64,000 bases of DNA from Allokutzneria sp. A3M-2-11 16 (GCF_024213555.1 NZ_JANAVO010000009.1:62001-126000); one strand, 5' to 3'. Numbered from the stretch's first letter, positions 36,580-45,290 are shown. Numbers and translations are program-made. Notes: a model not told the origin generated them from the letters alone.

Positions 36580-37565
36580 GTGGGTGCACTGCGCGTAGGT
36601 GTCCTGGCCTATCCGGGCTGTTTCGCGTCCGAGGTGTTCGGCGTTCCCGACCTGTTGACGATCGCCGGGCACGTCGCGGGTCCGGACCACGCCGGCTACG
36701 AGGTGGCGATCGTGTCTCCGCGGCGCCGCGTCATCGCCTCGGGCGGTGTGGCGCTGGCAGTCTCCGCGCTGCGCGACGTGGATGTCCTTGTGGTGCCAGG
36801 GTTTGAGGTGGTGCCGGGCATCGACGTGGACGCGAGGCTCGCGGCGCTCTCCCCCGAGGTCGCGGCGATCCGCGCGCACGCGGCCACGGGCAACGCGGTC
36901 GTCTCGATCTGCGTCGGCGCGTTCCTGCTCGCTGCGGCCGGGCTCCTGCACCAGCGGCGTGCGACGACGGCGTGGCTGTTCGCCGATGAGTTGGCTCAAC
37001 GCTGTCCGGACACCGATGTGCGGGCCGAGCACCTGGTCGTCACCGACACCGGTGTGACGACGACGGCGGCGCTCAGTGCCATGTACGACTTCGCGCTCCA
37101 ACTGATCCACGAACACAGCGGCGCCGGCGTGGCTCGGACGACTGCCCGCATCGCGCTCCTCGACGACGCGCGATCGTCCCAGACGCCCTACGTCGACGCG
37201 CGGCTGCTTCCTCAGCCTGGCAACGAGTTCTCCCGCAGGGTCATGCGGCAGCTCGACCAGAACTAGCCTCGCGCTACGACCTCGGTGCACTCGCGGAGAC
37301 CTTCGCGGTCAGCACGCGGACGTTGCTGCGGCGCTTCGCCGACGAGACGGGGCAAAGCCCGCTCGAGTACCTTCAGGCAGCACGCATCCGGCGCGCACGC
37401 CACCTCTTGGAGACGACGGATCGCACGGTCGCGGGCATCGCCGCCGCGGTCGGTTACCGGGACGCCGGGACCTTCGCCGCGCTCTTCGCGAAGCACACGG
37501 GACGGCGCCCGAGCCACTACCGCGCGACGTTCCGGCGCTCGTCGGCGGTGGCCAGCCAGAAGTAG
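36580..37565 (+). pseudogene. GlxA-family regulator (DJ-1/PfpI + AraC HTH) split by a frameshift
   Basis: Residues 1-228 (to TAG 37264-37266) form a DJ-1/PfpI-like domain with the nucleophile-elbow Cys in VSICVGAF and ending SRRVMRQLDQN. The AraC-type HTH then continues in another frame (37266-37565): SRYDLGALAETFAVSTRTLL, then RRARHLLETTD and VGYRDAGTFAALF. Adding one base after the AAC codon at ~37263 joins them as one ~328-residue protein, the normal size. So the gene is broken by one base, or the sequence has an error. It may have sensed a small metabolite and controlled the divergent hydrolase gene. Confidence 0.8.
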
Positions 37566-37930
37566 ACCGGTGGCAGGACCAGCTCGATCGCGGTCAACGG
37601 GACCTGGAACCAGTGCGGCTGGCCGTGGACGAGCATCGACAGGACCCGGCCGACCCCGCCGAGGAGCATGATCCCGGCGAGCCAGCGCACGGCCTTCGAC
37701 GGGATCGGCGACTGCCGGACCGCCCAGATCCAGGCGAGCCCGTAGCCGAGGAAAATGGCGTTGTAGAAGCGTTCCCGACTGTCCACAGTGGCCCCGGCGG
37801 CGGCCTCGCCCGGCACCGAGTCGATCCCGAGCGCGAGGTGGTAGACCCCGATCGCCACGCACGCGAGGCCCATGGCCCACGACAGCCACCTGAGGAGCTT
37901 GACCACTCGACCCACCGCCTTAGTTGACAT
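37517..37930 (-). CDS. DUF4345-like membrane protein
   Basis: A 137-residue protein with about four hydrophobic segments (LSWAMGLACVAIGVYHLALG, AIFLGYGLAWIWAV, WLAGIMLLGGVGRVLSML, LTAIELVLPPVYFWLA), matching DUF4345. The ATG at 37930 lies inside the left arm of the 53-bp palindrome, so bound regulator would sit on the start codon; an alternative GTG at 37963 is in the right arm. Its 3' end overlaps the AraC-like frame by 49 bp on the other strand. Divergent TetR probably represses it. Confidence 0.72.
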   Translation of the reverse strand: MSTKAVGRVVKLLRWLSWAMGLACVAIGVYHLALGIDSVPGEAAAGATVDSRERFYNAIFLGYGLAWIWAVRQSPIPSKAVRWLAGIMLLGGVGRVLSMLVHGQPHWFQVPLTAIELVLPPVYFWLATADERRNVAR

Positions 37931-37973
37931 GTGTCTACTAACAGTGACGCCACTAGTAGACACATGTCAACTA
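37921..37973. promoter_or_regulatory. nested TetR operator palindrome
   Basis: Perfect 20-bp arms TAGTTGACATGTGTCTACTA (37921-37940) and its complement (37954-37973) with a 13-bp spacer. Each arm holds an inner dyad GACA-TG-TGTC, giving two sites. It covers the DUF4345 start codon and ends 11 bp before the TetR GTG at 37984. Confidence 0.78.
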
Positions 37974-37983
37974 CAGTGCGGGT

Positions 37984-38571
37984 GTGACCACACGCCGCAG
38001 GCTCGACCCGGCCGAGCGCCGCGCCGAACTGCTCGACGTCGGCGCGAAGCTGTTCGCGGCGCAGCCCTACGAGGACGTCCTCATGGAGGACATCGCCGGG
38101 GCCGCCGGGATCTCGCGCGCGCTGCTGTACCGCTACTTCCCGAACAAGCGCGACCTGTTCGCCGCGATCTACCAGCAGGCCGCCGACCGGTTGCTGGCGG
38201 CGTCGGAGTTCGACCCCGACCTCCCCCTCACCGCTCAGGTCACGGCCGCCCTCGACGCGCACATCGAGTACTTCGCCGCCAACCGGCACTCCGTCCTCGC
38301 CGCGAACCGGGTGCTCGCGGGCGACCTGGTCATCCAGGCGATCATCGACGACGAGCTGGCCACGTTGCGGCAACGCGTACTCGACGTCGCGGGCTTCGAC
38401 GACTCGGCAAGGGAGGTCGTGTCAGCCGTGCTGACGAGCTGGCTGGTGTTCGTTCGCACGCTGTGCGTGGACTGGCTGGCCAACCAGGCTTACTCGCGCG
38501 AGGAGCTGCGCGATGTCTGCCTCGGCGCGCTGTGGGGCGCATTGCAGCCGATCTCGCGCACGGGGCAGTGA
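37984..38571 (+). CDS. TetR/AcrR family regulator
   Basis: A 195-residue regulator with HTH VLMEDIAGAAGISRALLYRYFPNKRDLFAA near residues 32-61. GTG 37984 lies 11 bp after the 53-bp palindrome, so autoregulation and control of the divergent DUF4345 gene are likely. Its last 82 bp overlap the 3' end of the convergent MerR gene. Confidence 0.87.
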   Translation: MTTRRRLDPAERRAELLDVGAKLFAAQPYEDVLMEDIAGAAGISRALLYRYFPNKRDLFAAIYQQAADRLLAASEFDPDLPLTAQVTAALDAHIEYFAANRHSVLAANRVLAGDLVIQAIIDDELATLRQRVLDVAGFDDSAREVVSAVLTSWLVFVRTLCVDWLANQAYSREELRDVCLGALWGALQPISRTGQ

Positions 38572-39317
38572 AGTTCGACGACTCGGTCCCCCAACGGGAT
38601 CTGGCGGTAGCGGCCGTAGGACTCCAGGCCGCGATCGCCCAGCGCGACGTCGACGGTGAGCCACGGATCGCTGGTGTCCTCTTCGGACCGCGTGTGCGTG
38701 ACGATCGCTCCTCGAGGCTCGCCGGGCAGCTCCACCAGCTCCAGCCCGGGTCCGGGGCGGGCTTCAGGAGCGAGCCGGACGCCGACCACCACCTCGATCT
38801 TGGAGCCGTCCGGGCGCCCGTAGAAGGTGCGGATCGTGGGCCCGGCCGCGGTCAGCCGGGACTCCAGGTGGTCGATCATCGCGCTGATCTCGCTGGTGTC
38901 GTTGACCTCGGCGCTCAGCCCGGCCAGGCGTAGCGCGGGCAACGGCCCCAAGCACAGCGTGTCGTCGGTCATGGCCTGTCCTTCCTCGATGGCCCGGAGC
39001 CGCCGCCGCACCTCGGCGAGCCTGCGCGAGTCCGCCTCGATCCGCGCCTCGAGCTCTTCCTGGCGCAGGCGCAACATCGCGGTCAGCCGCTCGGCTCCGA
39101 CCTGGTCGTCCAGGGCGGCGCGGCACTGGTCCAGGGTGAAACCCAGCCGCTTCAGCGCGACGAGGCTGTTCACCCGGCCGACCTGCGACGCCGAGTACCA
39201 GCGGTAGGCCGTCGCGGGGTCGACCCGCTCCGGGACCACCAGTCCGAGGGCGTCGTAGTGGCGCAGCATCCGGACCGAGACCCCGGTGCGGTCGGCGAGT
39301 TCTCCGATGCTCAACAT
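38490..39317 (-). CDS. MerR family regulator with GyrI-like effector domain
   Basis: A 275-residue activator of the BmrR/TipA-like type: N-terminal MerR HTH (SIGELADRTGVSVRMLRHYD, residues 3-22, with YRWYSASQ), coiled coil at ~80-110, and a C-terminal GyrI-like ligand-binding domain. The last ~25 residues (after VVELHCPVREIG) look non-conserved and lie antisense to the TetR gene, as if the original stop was lost. A dyad lies just upstream. Confidence 0.85.
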   Translation of the reverse strand: MLSIGELADRTGVSVRMLRHYDALGLVVPERVDPATAYRWYSASQVGRVNSLVALKRLGFTLDQCRAALDDQVGAERLTAMLRLRQEELEARIEADSRRLAEVRRRLRAIEEGQAMTDDTLCLGPLPALRLAGLSAEVNDTSEISAMIDHLESRLTAAGPTIRTFYGRPDGSKIEVVVGVRLAPEARPGPGLELVELPGEPRGAIVTHTRSEEDTSDPWLTVDVALGDRGLESYGRYRQIPLGDRVVELHCPVREIGCNAPHSAPRQTSRSSSRE

Positions 39318-39337
39318 GACGATCAGACCTCAGCCCA

Positions 39338-39350
39338 TGACACGGTGTCA
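39338..39350. promoter_or_regulatory. MerR operator candidate
   Basis: TGACACGGTGTCA palindrome. On the minus strand it lies inside a 19-nt spacer after TTGACT (39357-39352), the arrangement of MerR-activated promoters; the -10 (TGAGGT) is weak. The lipoprotein gene diverges on the other side. Confidence 0.5.
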
Positions 39351-39386
39351 GAGTCAAACATCGTGCGGGGCACTACGGTACGGCGC

Positions 39387-40073
39387 ATGGCGAAGCCGCA
39401 CGATCACCTGGCCGCGCTCGCACTCGTGCTGCTGGCGGCGACGGGGTGCACGACGACCATCCCGGGCCAGGCGGCTCCGGCTCCGACCCCGACGATCCGG
39501 CCGTCCGCGCTGCTCCCGGTCGTCGCGGGGTGGACGGCGGTGATCTCGGAGGGCCACGGTCTCGCCTACGACGTGCCACCCGGCTGGAAGGTCCTCGCCA
39601 CCGAGACGGCCATCGGCTTCCAGAACGAGGACAGCGGCGACCTGGTCGCCGCGCGAGCGGTCGCGACGTACCGCGAGGGCCACTGTGTCGACGCGAACGG
39701 CAAGGCCGACGGCATGCGCGGCATGGTCGGCCTGTCCAAGCTGGACCCGGGGCCCCTGGTCTCCGAGGCCACGAACTCCGCCAAGCGCTGGGCCGAGCTC
39801 GCGTTCCGGGCTTCGGGGCAGGCGCCCGCCGTCACGGTGGACGCGCCGGTCACCTTCACCGCCAACGACCTGGAGCTGACGCAGGCGACGGCGCGCGCGA
39901 CCGTTCCCCAGCCGAACTCGTGCACTCCCGCGAAGGGCGACATCCGGACCGTCGTGGTGCGCACCGGCCGGATCGCGGCGACCTTGGTGATCTCCACCGA
40001 CCGCGGTGTTGCCGACGAGGTCCCCGAATCGCAGTTGCACCACATCGTCACGAGCCTGAGGTCGATCCGATGA
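39387..40073 (+). CDS. predicted lipoprotein
   Basis: A 228-residue exported lipoprotein with lipobox AATGC and lipidated Cys21. A Pro/Thr-rich linker (GQAAPAPTPTIRPS) leads into a beta-rich domain (AYDVPPGWKV, VTFTANDLELTQATARAT) found in many unassigned actinobacterial lipoproteins. Its stop overlaps the penicillin-acylase start (ATGA), so it is part of a three-gene operon. Function unknown. Confidence 0.8.
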   Translation: MAKPHDHLAALALVLLAATGCTTTIPGQAAPAPTPTIRPSALLPVVAGWTAVISEGHGLAYDVPPGWKVLATETAIGFQNEDSGDLVAARAVATYREGHCVDANGKADGMRGMVGLSKLDPGPLVSEATNSAKRWAELAFRASGQAPAVTVDAPVTFTANDLELTQATARATVPQPNSCTPAKGDIRTVVVRTGRIAATLVISTDRGVADEVPESQLHHIVTSLRSIR

Positions 40074-42217
40074 GCCGCGAGATCCACTCCGATCACCTGG
40101 TCTCGCTGCACCGCGGCGAGCGCGGCGTGATCACCGTGAAGGCCGACGGCGAGCTGGGGATCTACCGGGGGCTGGGCATCGCGCACGCCACCGACCGGGC
40201 GCTCCAGATGCTCATGACGCGCATCCTCGCCCGCGGGCGGTGCGCGGAGCTGCTCGACCCGAAGCTGGTCGACGTGGACCTGTTCTTCCGCAAGATGAAC
40301 TGGCACAGCGACCTGAAGCGGGAGACCGCCGGGCTGAGCGCGGACGCGCGGGACCGGCTCGACGCCTACGTGGTCGGCGTGAACCTGGTGCTGTCCCGGT
40401 CGGTGCCGTGGGAGCTGCGCGTCCTCGGGTACCGGCCGGAGCCGTGGACGATCGAGGACATCGTGCTCGTCTCGCGGATGATCGGCTACGTCACCCTGGC
40501 CCAGTCGCAGGGCGAGCTGGAGCGCTGGATCGTCGAGTGCGTGCACGCCGGTGTCGGCGCCGAGCACCTGGAGGCCCTGTTCCCGGGGCAGCTGGCCGGG
40601 CTCGACCCGGAGCTGCTGAAGAAGACGCGGCTCACCGACCGGCTCGTGCCCGACGCCGTGCGGACGCTCGCCTCGCACACGCGGCTGATGTCCTCCAACA
40701 ACTGGGTGGTGGCGGGGCGGCGCACCCGGTCCGGGCAGCCGCTGCTGGCCAACGACCCGCATCTGGAGATCAACCGGCTGCCCGCCGTGTGGTACGAGGT
40801 CGTCGTCGAGACCCCCGAGCGCTACGCGGTCAGCGCGACGATTCCCGGGCTGTGCGGGCTGCTTCTGGCCCGTACCAACGATCTGGCGTGGGGCGCCACG
40901 TACAGCTTCGCCGACGCCACTGACTCTTGGGTGGAGCGCGTCAAGGACGGCAGCGTGCTCCGCGAGAAGCAGTGGGCTCCGTTGCGCCAGCGCGTCGAAG
41001 TGGTGCGGCGCAAAGGAAAAGAGCCCCTCACAGTCACGTTCTGGGACACCGATAACCACGGCGTGCTCGACGGTGCCCCGGAGGACGGTGAGTACCAGCT
41101 GGCCACGCGGTGGGCGGGCGCGCACGGCGGCGCGCGGTCCATCGAGGCGATGTTCGCACTGTGGAACGCGAAAACCGTCGCGGAGGGGATGCGGCACCTC
41201 GGCGATCTCGAAGTGTCGTTCAACTTCGTCCTCGCCGACTCCTCGGGCGGCATCGGCTACCAGATGTCCGGCCGAATTCCCGTCCGCCGTCCCGGCCTGA
41301 GCGGCTTGATTCCCTTGCCGGGGTGGGATTCCCGCAACGACTGGCAGGGCTTCCACGCGTCGGCGGACCTGCCTCGGGTGGAGAACCCGGAGAGCGGCTT
41401 CATCGTCACCGCCAACGACGACCTCAACCACCTGGGCGTGGTCTCCCCCATCAACGCGCCCATGGCCTCCTACCGCGCGGACCGGATCAGCGAGCTGCTG
41501 GGCACGGCCGACCAGCTCGACGCAGAGGACATGAAGCGCATCCAGCACGACGTGTACTCCAAGCAGGCACAGCGTTTCGTGGAGATCGCGCGGCCGTTCC
41601 TGCCCGACACGGCGGACGGCCGGGCGATCGGTGACTGGAACTTCGAGTACGACGCCCGTTCCGAAGGCGCCGAAGCCTTCGAGCGGTTCTACGCGAAGCT
41701 CGTCGAGCTGGTGTTCGGTCCCGTCCTCGGCGCTGAGACGGTCGACTTCCTCCTTGCGCAGACCGGAATCCTCACCGACTTCTACGCGAACTTCGACCGC
41801 GTCCTGCTCTCCGAGCGCTCGCCCTGGTTCGGCGGGAAGACCCGGGAAGAGGTGTTCGCGGCGGCGGCCTCCGCGGCGCTGACCGGAAGGCCAGTGCCGT
41901 GGGGCCAGCGGCGCGGCGTTGTACTGAGCCACATGCTGTTCGGTGGAAAACTGCCGCGACTGGCCGGGTTCGACCGCGGCCCGGTCACCCTGGTCGGTGG
42001 GCGCGCCACCCCGCACCAGGGGCAGATCTACCGCTCCGCCGGGCGGTTGACGACGTTCGCCCCGTCGTATCGGATGGTGACCGACTTCGCGGTGCCCGGC
42101 TGGGAGAGCTGCCTCGCGGGCGGCCCCTCTGATCGGCGCTTCTCGCGGTGGTACTACTCGGAGATGAACGACTGGATTCACGGGCGGTACAAGCGAATCG
42201 GGCCGATTCGGCCATGA
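40070..42217 (+). CDS. penicillin acylase family Ntn-hydrolase
   Basis: A 715-residue amidase. The autoprocessing site is SSNNW, with Ser209 as likely nucleophile after cleavage; the HxxI-type and ND sites (VTANDDLN) follow. Members cleave beta-lactam side chains, acyl-homoserine lactones or other amides. There is no signal peptide at the N-terminus, unlike many family members, although both flanking genes encode exported proteins. It is coupled on both sides by ATGA overlaps. The true substrate is unknown; a quorum-quenching or lipopeptide role is possible. Confidence 0.88.
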   Translation: MSREIHSDHLVSLHRGERGVITVKADGELGIYRGLGIAHATDRALQMLMTRILARGRCAELLDPKLVDVDLFFRKMNWHSDLKRETAGLSADARDRLDAYVVGVNLVLSRSVPWELRVLGYRPEPWTIEDIVLVSRMIGYVTLAQSQGELERWIVECVHAGVGAEHLEALFPGQLAGLDPELLKKTRLTDRLVPDAVRTLASHTRLMSSNNWVVAGRRTRSGQPLLANDPHLEINRLPAVWYEVVVETPERYAVSATIPGLCGLLLARTNDLAWGATYSFADATDSWVERVKDGSVLREKQWAPLRQRVEVVRRKGKEPLTVTFWDTDNHGVLDGAPEDGEYQLATRWAGAHGGARSIEAMFALWNAKTVAEGMRHLGDLEVSFNFVLADSSGGIGYQMSGRIPVRRPGLSGLIPLPGWDSRNDWQGFHASADLPRVENPESGFIVTANDDLNHLGVVSPINAPMASYRADRISELLGTADQLDAEDMKRIQHDVYSKQAQRFVEIARPFLPDTADGRAIGDWNFEYDARSEGAEAFERFYAKLVELVFGPVLGAETVDFLLAQTGILTDFYANFDRVLLSERSPWFGGKTREEVFAAAASAALTGRPVPWGQRRGVVLSHMLFGGKLPRLAGFDRGPVTLVGGRATPHQGQIYRSAGRLTTFAPSYRMVTDFAVPGWESCLAGGPSDRRFSRWYYSEMNDWIHGRYKRIGPIRP

Positions 42218-43305
42218 TGCGACGTACAGCTCTCGTTGTCGCGGCACTTCTGGGTTCGTCTGTTTCAGCGGCGGCACACGAACGCGGCCCGGCGCGGTTG
42301 CTCGGTGAACACCTGGTGCCCGCGGGCGTCCAGGTCTCCGGGACGACAGTCGGCGGGCTGTCGGGAATCGACCGCGATCCCCGCACCGGCCAGTACGTGT
42401 TGATCAGCGATGACCGCTCCGAACACGGACCCGCGCGTTTCTACACTGCGAACATCGACGCTCAGGGCGTTCGCCTCATCGCGGCACATCCTCTGCGCCG
42501 CATGGATGGACAGACCTATCCGGCGCGCTGCGAGCACGCGTGCGACGACCTGGGGCCGGTCAATCCCGAAGCGATCCGGTTCGATCCCCGTTCCGGGGCC
42601 ATCACGTGGGCCCAGGAAGGCGTGCACCCGCTCAATCCCTCGATCCGGCGTGCTCGCCCCGACGGCGGCTACCTCGACCAGCTTCCCCTGCCGGAGAACG
42701 AGCGCTTCAGCTCCACGCCGGGCATCGGTCCGCGCGGCAACCAGACCCTGGAGTCCTTGAGCTACACGATGGGCGGTGCCCTGATCGCCAGCGCGCTCGA
42801 AGGTCCGCTCGGGCAGGACGGCGCGGTCCCCACGCCGACGCAGGGCGCGTTGACCCGGATGACCCTGCAAACCCGTGGTGGCCACGTTCTGGCCCAGTAC
42901 GCCTATGCGCTCGATCCGCTCTTCGCCACCCCCACCGGCCCGCCCGGCCGGATCGGCGGACTCACCGGCGTCGCCGAGATCCTCGCCGTCTCCGCCACTC
43001 GTTTCCTTGTGCTGCAACGGTCCTACGCGACCGGTCACGGTTACGACATCCGCGTCTACGAAATCGACACCCTGGGCGCGACCGACGTCAAGGACATTCC
43101 CGCGCTCGCCGGGCACGCGGTGCGGCCCGTGCGCAAGAAGCTCCTCGTCGACCTCCGTGGTTTGGCCGCGCTCGACAACTTCGAGGGCATGACGTGGGGT
43201 CCGCGCCTGTCCGCCGGCGAGCGGAGCCTGTTGTTGGTCAGCGACAACAACTTCAGCGCCACTGAGCCAAGTCGCGTCATCGCGCTCGCGCTTCCACCTC
43301 GCTGA
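42214..43305 (+). CDS. secreted phytase-like esterase family protein
   Basis: A 363-residue exported beta-propeller-type protein of the esterase-like-activity-of-phytase family: signal peptide over ~20 residues, then GGLSGIDRDPRTG, EAIRFDP and NFEGMTWG, the family's marks. Its ATG-ATG start overlaps the acylase stop. It may hydrolyse phosphate or carboxyl esters outside the cell. Last gene of the operon. Confidence 0.85.
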   Translation: MMRRTALVVAALLGSSVSAAAHERGPARLLGEHLVPAGVQVSGTTVGGLSGIDRDPRTGQYVLISDDRSEHGPARFYTANIDAQGVRLIAAHPLRRMDGQTYPARCEHACDDLGPVNPEAIRFDPRSGAITWAQEGVHPLNPSIRRARPDGGYLDQLPLPENERFSSTPGIGPRGNQTLESLSYTMGGALIASALEGPLGQDGAVPTPTQGALTRMTLQTRGGHVLAQYAYALDPLFATPTGPPGRIGGLTGVAEILAVSATRFLVLQRSYATGHGYDIRVYEIDTLGATDVKDIPALAGHAVRPVRKKLLVDLRGLAALDNFEGMTWGPRLSAGERSLLLVSDNNFSATEPSRVIALALPPR

Positions 43306-43387
43306 GCGGCTGGTGCCTGGCTTGCGGATTCGCTTGGGGCGCCTGGGAATTCACGCTTTAAAGCCATGATCGACTATTTGTTTGCGA

Positions 43388-43393
43388 TAGAAT
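43388..43393 (+). promoter_or_regulatory. -10 box for a leaderless HNH gene transcript
   Basis: TAGAAT, one base from the TATAAT consensus, ends 6 nt before ATG 43400, so transcription would begin at or near the A of the start codon. The surrounding stretch is unusually AT-rich for the window. No good -35. Confidence 0.4.
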
Positions 43394-43399
43394 GTGGTT

Positions 43400-44494
43400 A
43401 TGCCCCTTGGGAAATATCTTGATGGGGTCGAGGATGCCGCTCTCGCCTCCGCGTGCCGGAAGTACATGGATCAGGTCCCGGAATGGGATTACCAGTACAT
43501 GGGTTCAGAGGTCGGTCCCCGGTTGGCGATGTCGCGTCGGAAAGCCGATCGGATGCTGTCGCGCGGCTTCGAGTTGACTGAGCGTCCGGCTGTCTTGCAG
43601 GCGATGGCCGAAGGCCGGATCGACGAAGGGAAGGCCCTACTGATCCTGGACCAGATCAGCGTCCTCTCCGAGATCCACAAGGCGATCGTCGAGGAGGATC
43701 TGCTGGCGTACGCGCAGACCCGCACCTACACCTCGGTGCGGCGGCACGCCCAGACGATGATCCACAAGCTGGACCCCGACGCCGCCCTGCGTCGCCACAA
43801 GAAGGCCACCAAGGAACGCGTGGTGGAGAAACGTGACCTTGACGATGGCATGTCCTCGCTCCGGTTCGTGGTGCCCGCGTTGGAGGGTGTGTTGATCTAT
43901 GACCGGATCGACAGGATCGCCCGCGCTCTGCCCAAGGATGACCGGACCCTGGACCAGAAGCGCGCCGACGTCGCGATGGATGTGTTGCTGGGCAAGGACA
44001 CCGGCGCTCCCCAAGGCGAAGTACGGGTCTACCTCACGATGCCCGTCACGAGTGTCATCGGCATGAACGATGACCCGGCGATGCTGCATGGGTACGGGCC
44101 GCTCCCGGCGGAGGTCGCGCGGGATGTCGTCGCTGGTGGGATCTGGAAGCGCATCCTGACTGACCCGGTGACGGGGATGGCGGAGGAGGTCAGTGATGTG
44201 TACCGGCCGACCGCGAAGCAGCGGGAACTCATCGCGGCCCGGTTCCCCAGGTGCACGGCCATCGGGTGTCAGCAGCCCGCGCACCGTTGCGACTTGGACC
44301 ATTGCTGCCGCTACGACGGGACCAACACGACGGTGAAGAACCTCCGGCCGAAGTGTCGTCATCACCACCGCATGAAGCACGAGTCGACCTGGCGCTGCGA
44401 GAACCTGCCGGACGGACGGCACATGTGGACCACGCCCAGCGGGGACGTCTACGAAACCGAACTGGAACCCATCGCCGAACCCGCACCGTTCTGA
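43400..44494 (+). CDS. DUF222/13E12-type HNH endonuclease
   Basis: A 364-residue protein. DUF222-like helical region at ~15-260, then an HNH nuclease domain near 285-330 with CDLDHCCRYDG, NLRPKCRHHHRMKH. These are multicopy in actinobacteria and behave like mobile accessory genes. No ribosome site precedes the ATG, and a TAGAAT box ends 6 nt upstream, so the mRNA is probably leaderless. It ends 72 bp before copy 4 of the palindromic repeat. Confidence 0.88.
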   Translation: MPLGKYLDGVEDAALASACRKYMDQVPEWDYQYMGSEVGPRLAMSRRKADRMLSRGFELTERPAVLQAMAEGRIDEGKALLILDQISVLSEIHKAIVEEDLLAYAQTRTYTSVRRHAQTMIHKLDPDAALRRHKKATKERVVEKRDLDDGMSSLRFVVPALEGVLIYDRIDRIARALPKDDRTLDQKRADVAMDVLLGKDTGAPQGEVRVYLTMPVTSVIGMNDDPAMLHGYGPLPAEVARDVVAGGIWKRILTDPVTGMAEEVSDVYRPTAKQRELIAARFPRCTAIGCQQPAHRCDLDHCCRYDGTNTTVKNLRPKCRHHHRMKHESTWRCENLPDGRHMWTTPSGDVYETELEPIAEPAPF

Positions 44495-44566
44495 CCAGGC
44501 TGTGTCGTGCGCGTGGTCAGTAGCGATCGTGACACCCACGGAACATCAGCAGCGCAGCCCAAAGCG

Positions 44567-44722
44567 CCCGTTTCGTACTCTTGTCGGGATTTTGGAGCGC
44601 TCTTTTTCCCGTTATGAGTACGAAACGGGGTTCTCTAGACCACGCGCGCCGGGGATGGGGTGGACGGGCGGGTGGAGTGCATGGGCTGAGTTTACTTGGT
44701 GTGCGGAGTGTTCGGAGGACTA
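44567..44722. repeat. dispersed palindromic repeat, copy 4
   Basis: 63-bp palindrome 44567-44629 plus the conserved right flank to ~44722 (TCTCTAGACCAC ... GGGCTGAGTTTACTTGG). It is the reverse complement of copy 1's arrangement, with which it shares the longest similarity. It ends 9 bp before the stop of the small secreted peptide gene. Confidence 0.85.
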
Positions 44723-44730
44723 GATCGTGC

Positions 44731-44982
44731 CTAGCAGGGATTGTGCGTGGTTTTGAAGAACTGGCCACTGAGGTAGTGGGCGTTGTACGTGCGACTGCCC
44801 GGCCCCGAACCGGTGAAGATCATGTGGAATGCCATCTGGCGGGACTGGTCGTTGATGACCCCGGTGCCGCCGCAGTAGGACTCGATCGTCAGCTGTGCGG
44901 CGGGAACGGGTGCTGCCCCTGCGGCGCCGGGCGCGACCAGCGCACCGAGTACCGCGACCCCGGCGACGATGACGTGCTTCAT
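44731..44982 (-). CDS. small secreted peptide, unknown function
   Basis: An 83-residue exported peptide: signal sequence (HVIVAGVAVLGALVAPGAAG) cleaved near AGA-APVPAA, leaving ~60 residues with two cysteines (YCGG and C-terminal NPC). GGGGGAGA lies just before the ATG at 44982, a strong ribosome site. I recognise no family. The mature part is rich in small and aromatic residues and could be an extracellular inhibitor or adhesin-like peptide; no partner gene is adjacent. Confidence 0.65.
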   Translation of the reverse strand: MKHVIVAGVAVLGALVAPGAAGAAPVPAAQLTIESYCGGTGVINDQSRQMAFHMIFTGSGPGSRTYNAHYLSGQFFKTTHNPC

Positions 44983-45004
44983 GTTCTCCCCCTTGGAACT
45001 CCGA

Positions 45005-45270
45005 AGGGCTCGAACGTAGGACGGCGCGGGCGATGTCGTGTGGCGTGCCGACGCGGCCGCGCGGGATGGGCTTCGCTTGTGCCACAAGGTGTTGTTCCAC
45101 CGTTCTGCCCGCCCGGGCGGCGCTCACCGCCGTCATCCGCCCTTCCAGACCGGCCTTCGCGGCGACGTGGTTGGCCCGGTTGTCATCACCGAGCGAGGAA
45201 GCTTCCCCGCAGGTGAGTGGCCACGACCGCGTCCCAGTCCGACAACGGCATGTCCAGAACCGTGTTGTCC
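45005..45270 (-). pseudogene. short-chain dehydrogenase/reductase remnant
   Basis: On the minus strand one frame reads NTVLDMPLSDWDAVVATHLR followed by GSFLAR and a stop: the conserved helix before the SDR active site. In another frame follow NHVAAKAGLEG (relic of the YxxxK helix with Tyr lost) and KPIPRGRVGTPHDIARAV, the SDR C-terminal part. The span between is deleted. The fragments are in the expected order, so an SDR gene was lost by deletion and frameshift. Confidence 0.6.
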
Positions 45271-45290
45271 CCGAATAGGGAGATAAATGA

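Noticed and set aside
39566-42277. ~900-codon minus-strand frame opposite the penicillin acylase
   Set aside because: Mirror of the coding strand's codon bias; no recognisable motif.
43400-44494. HNH gene as a homing endonuclease inside an intron or intein
   Set aside because: It is a free-standing DUF222-type gene with its own -10 box; no split host gene is around it.
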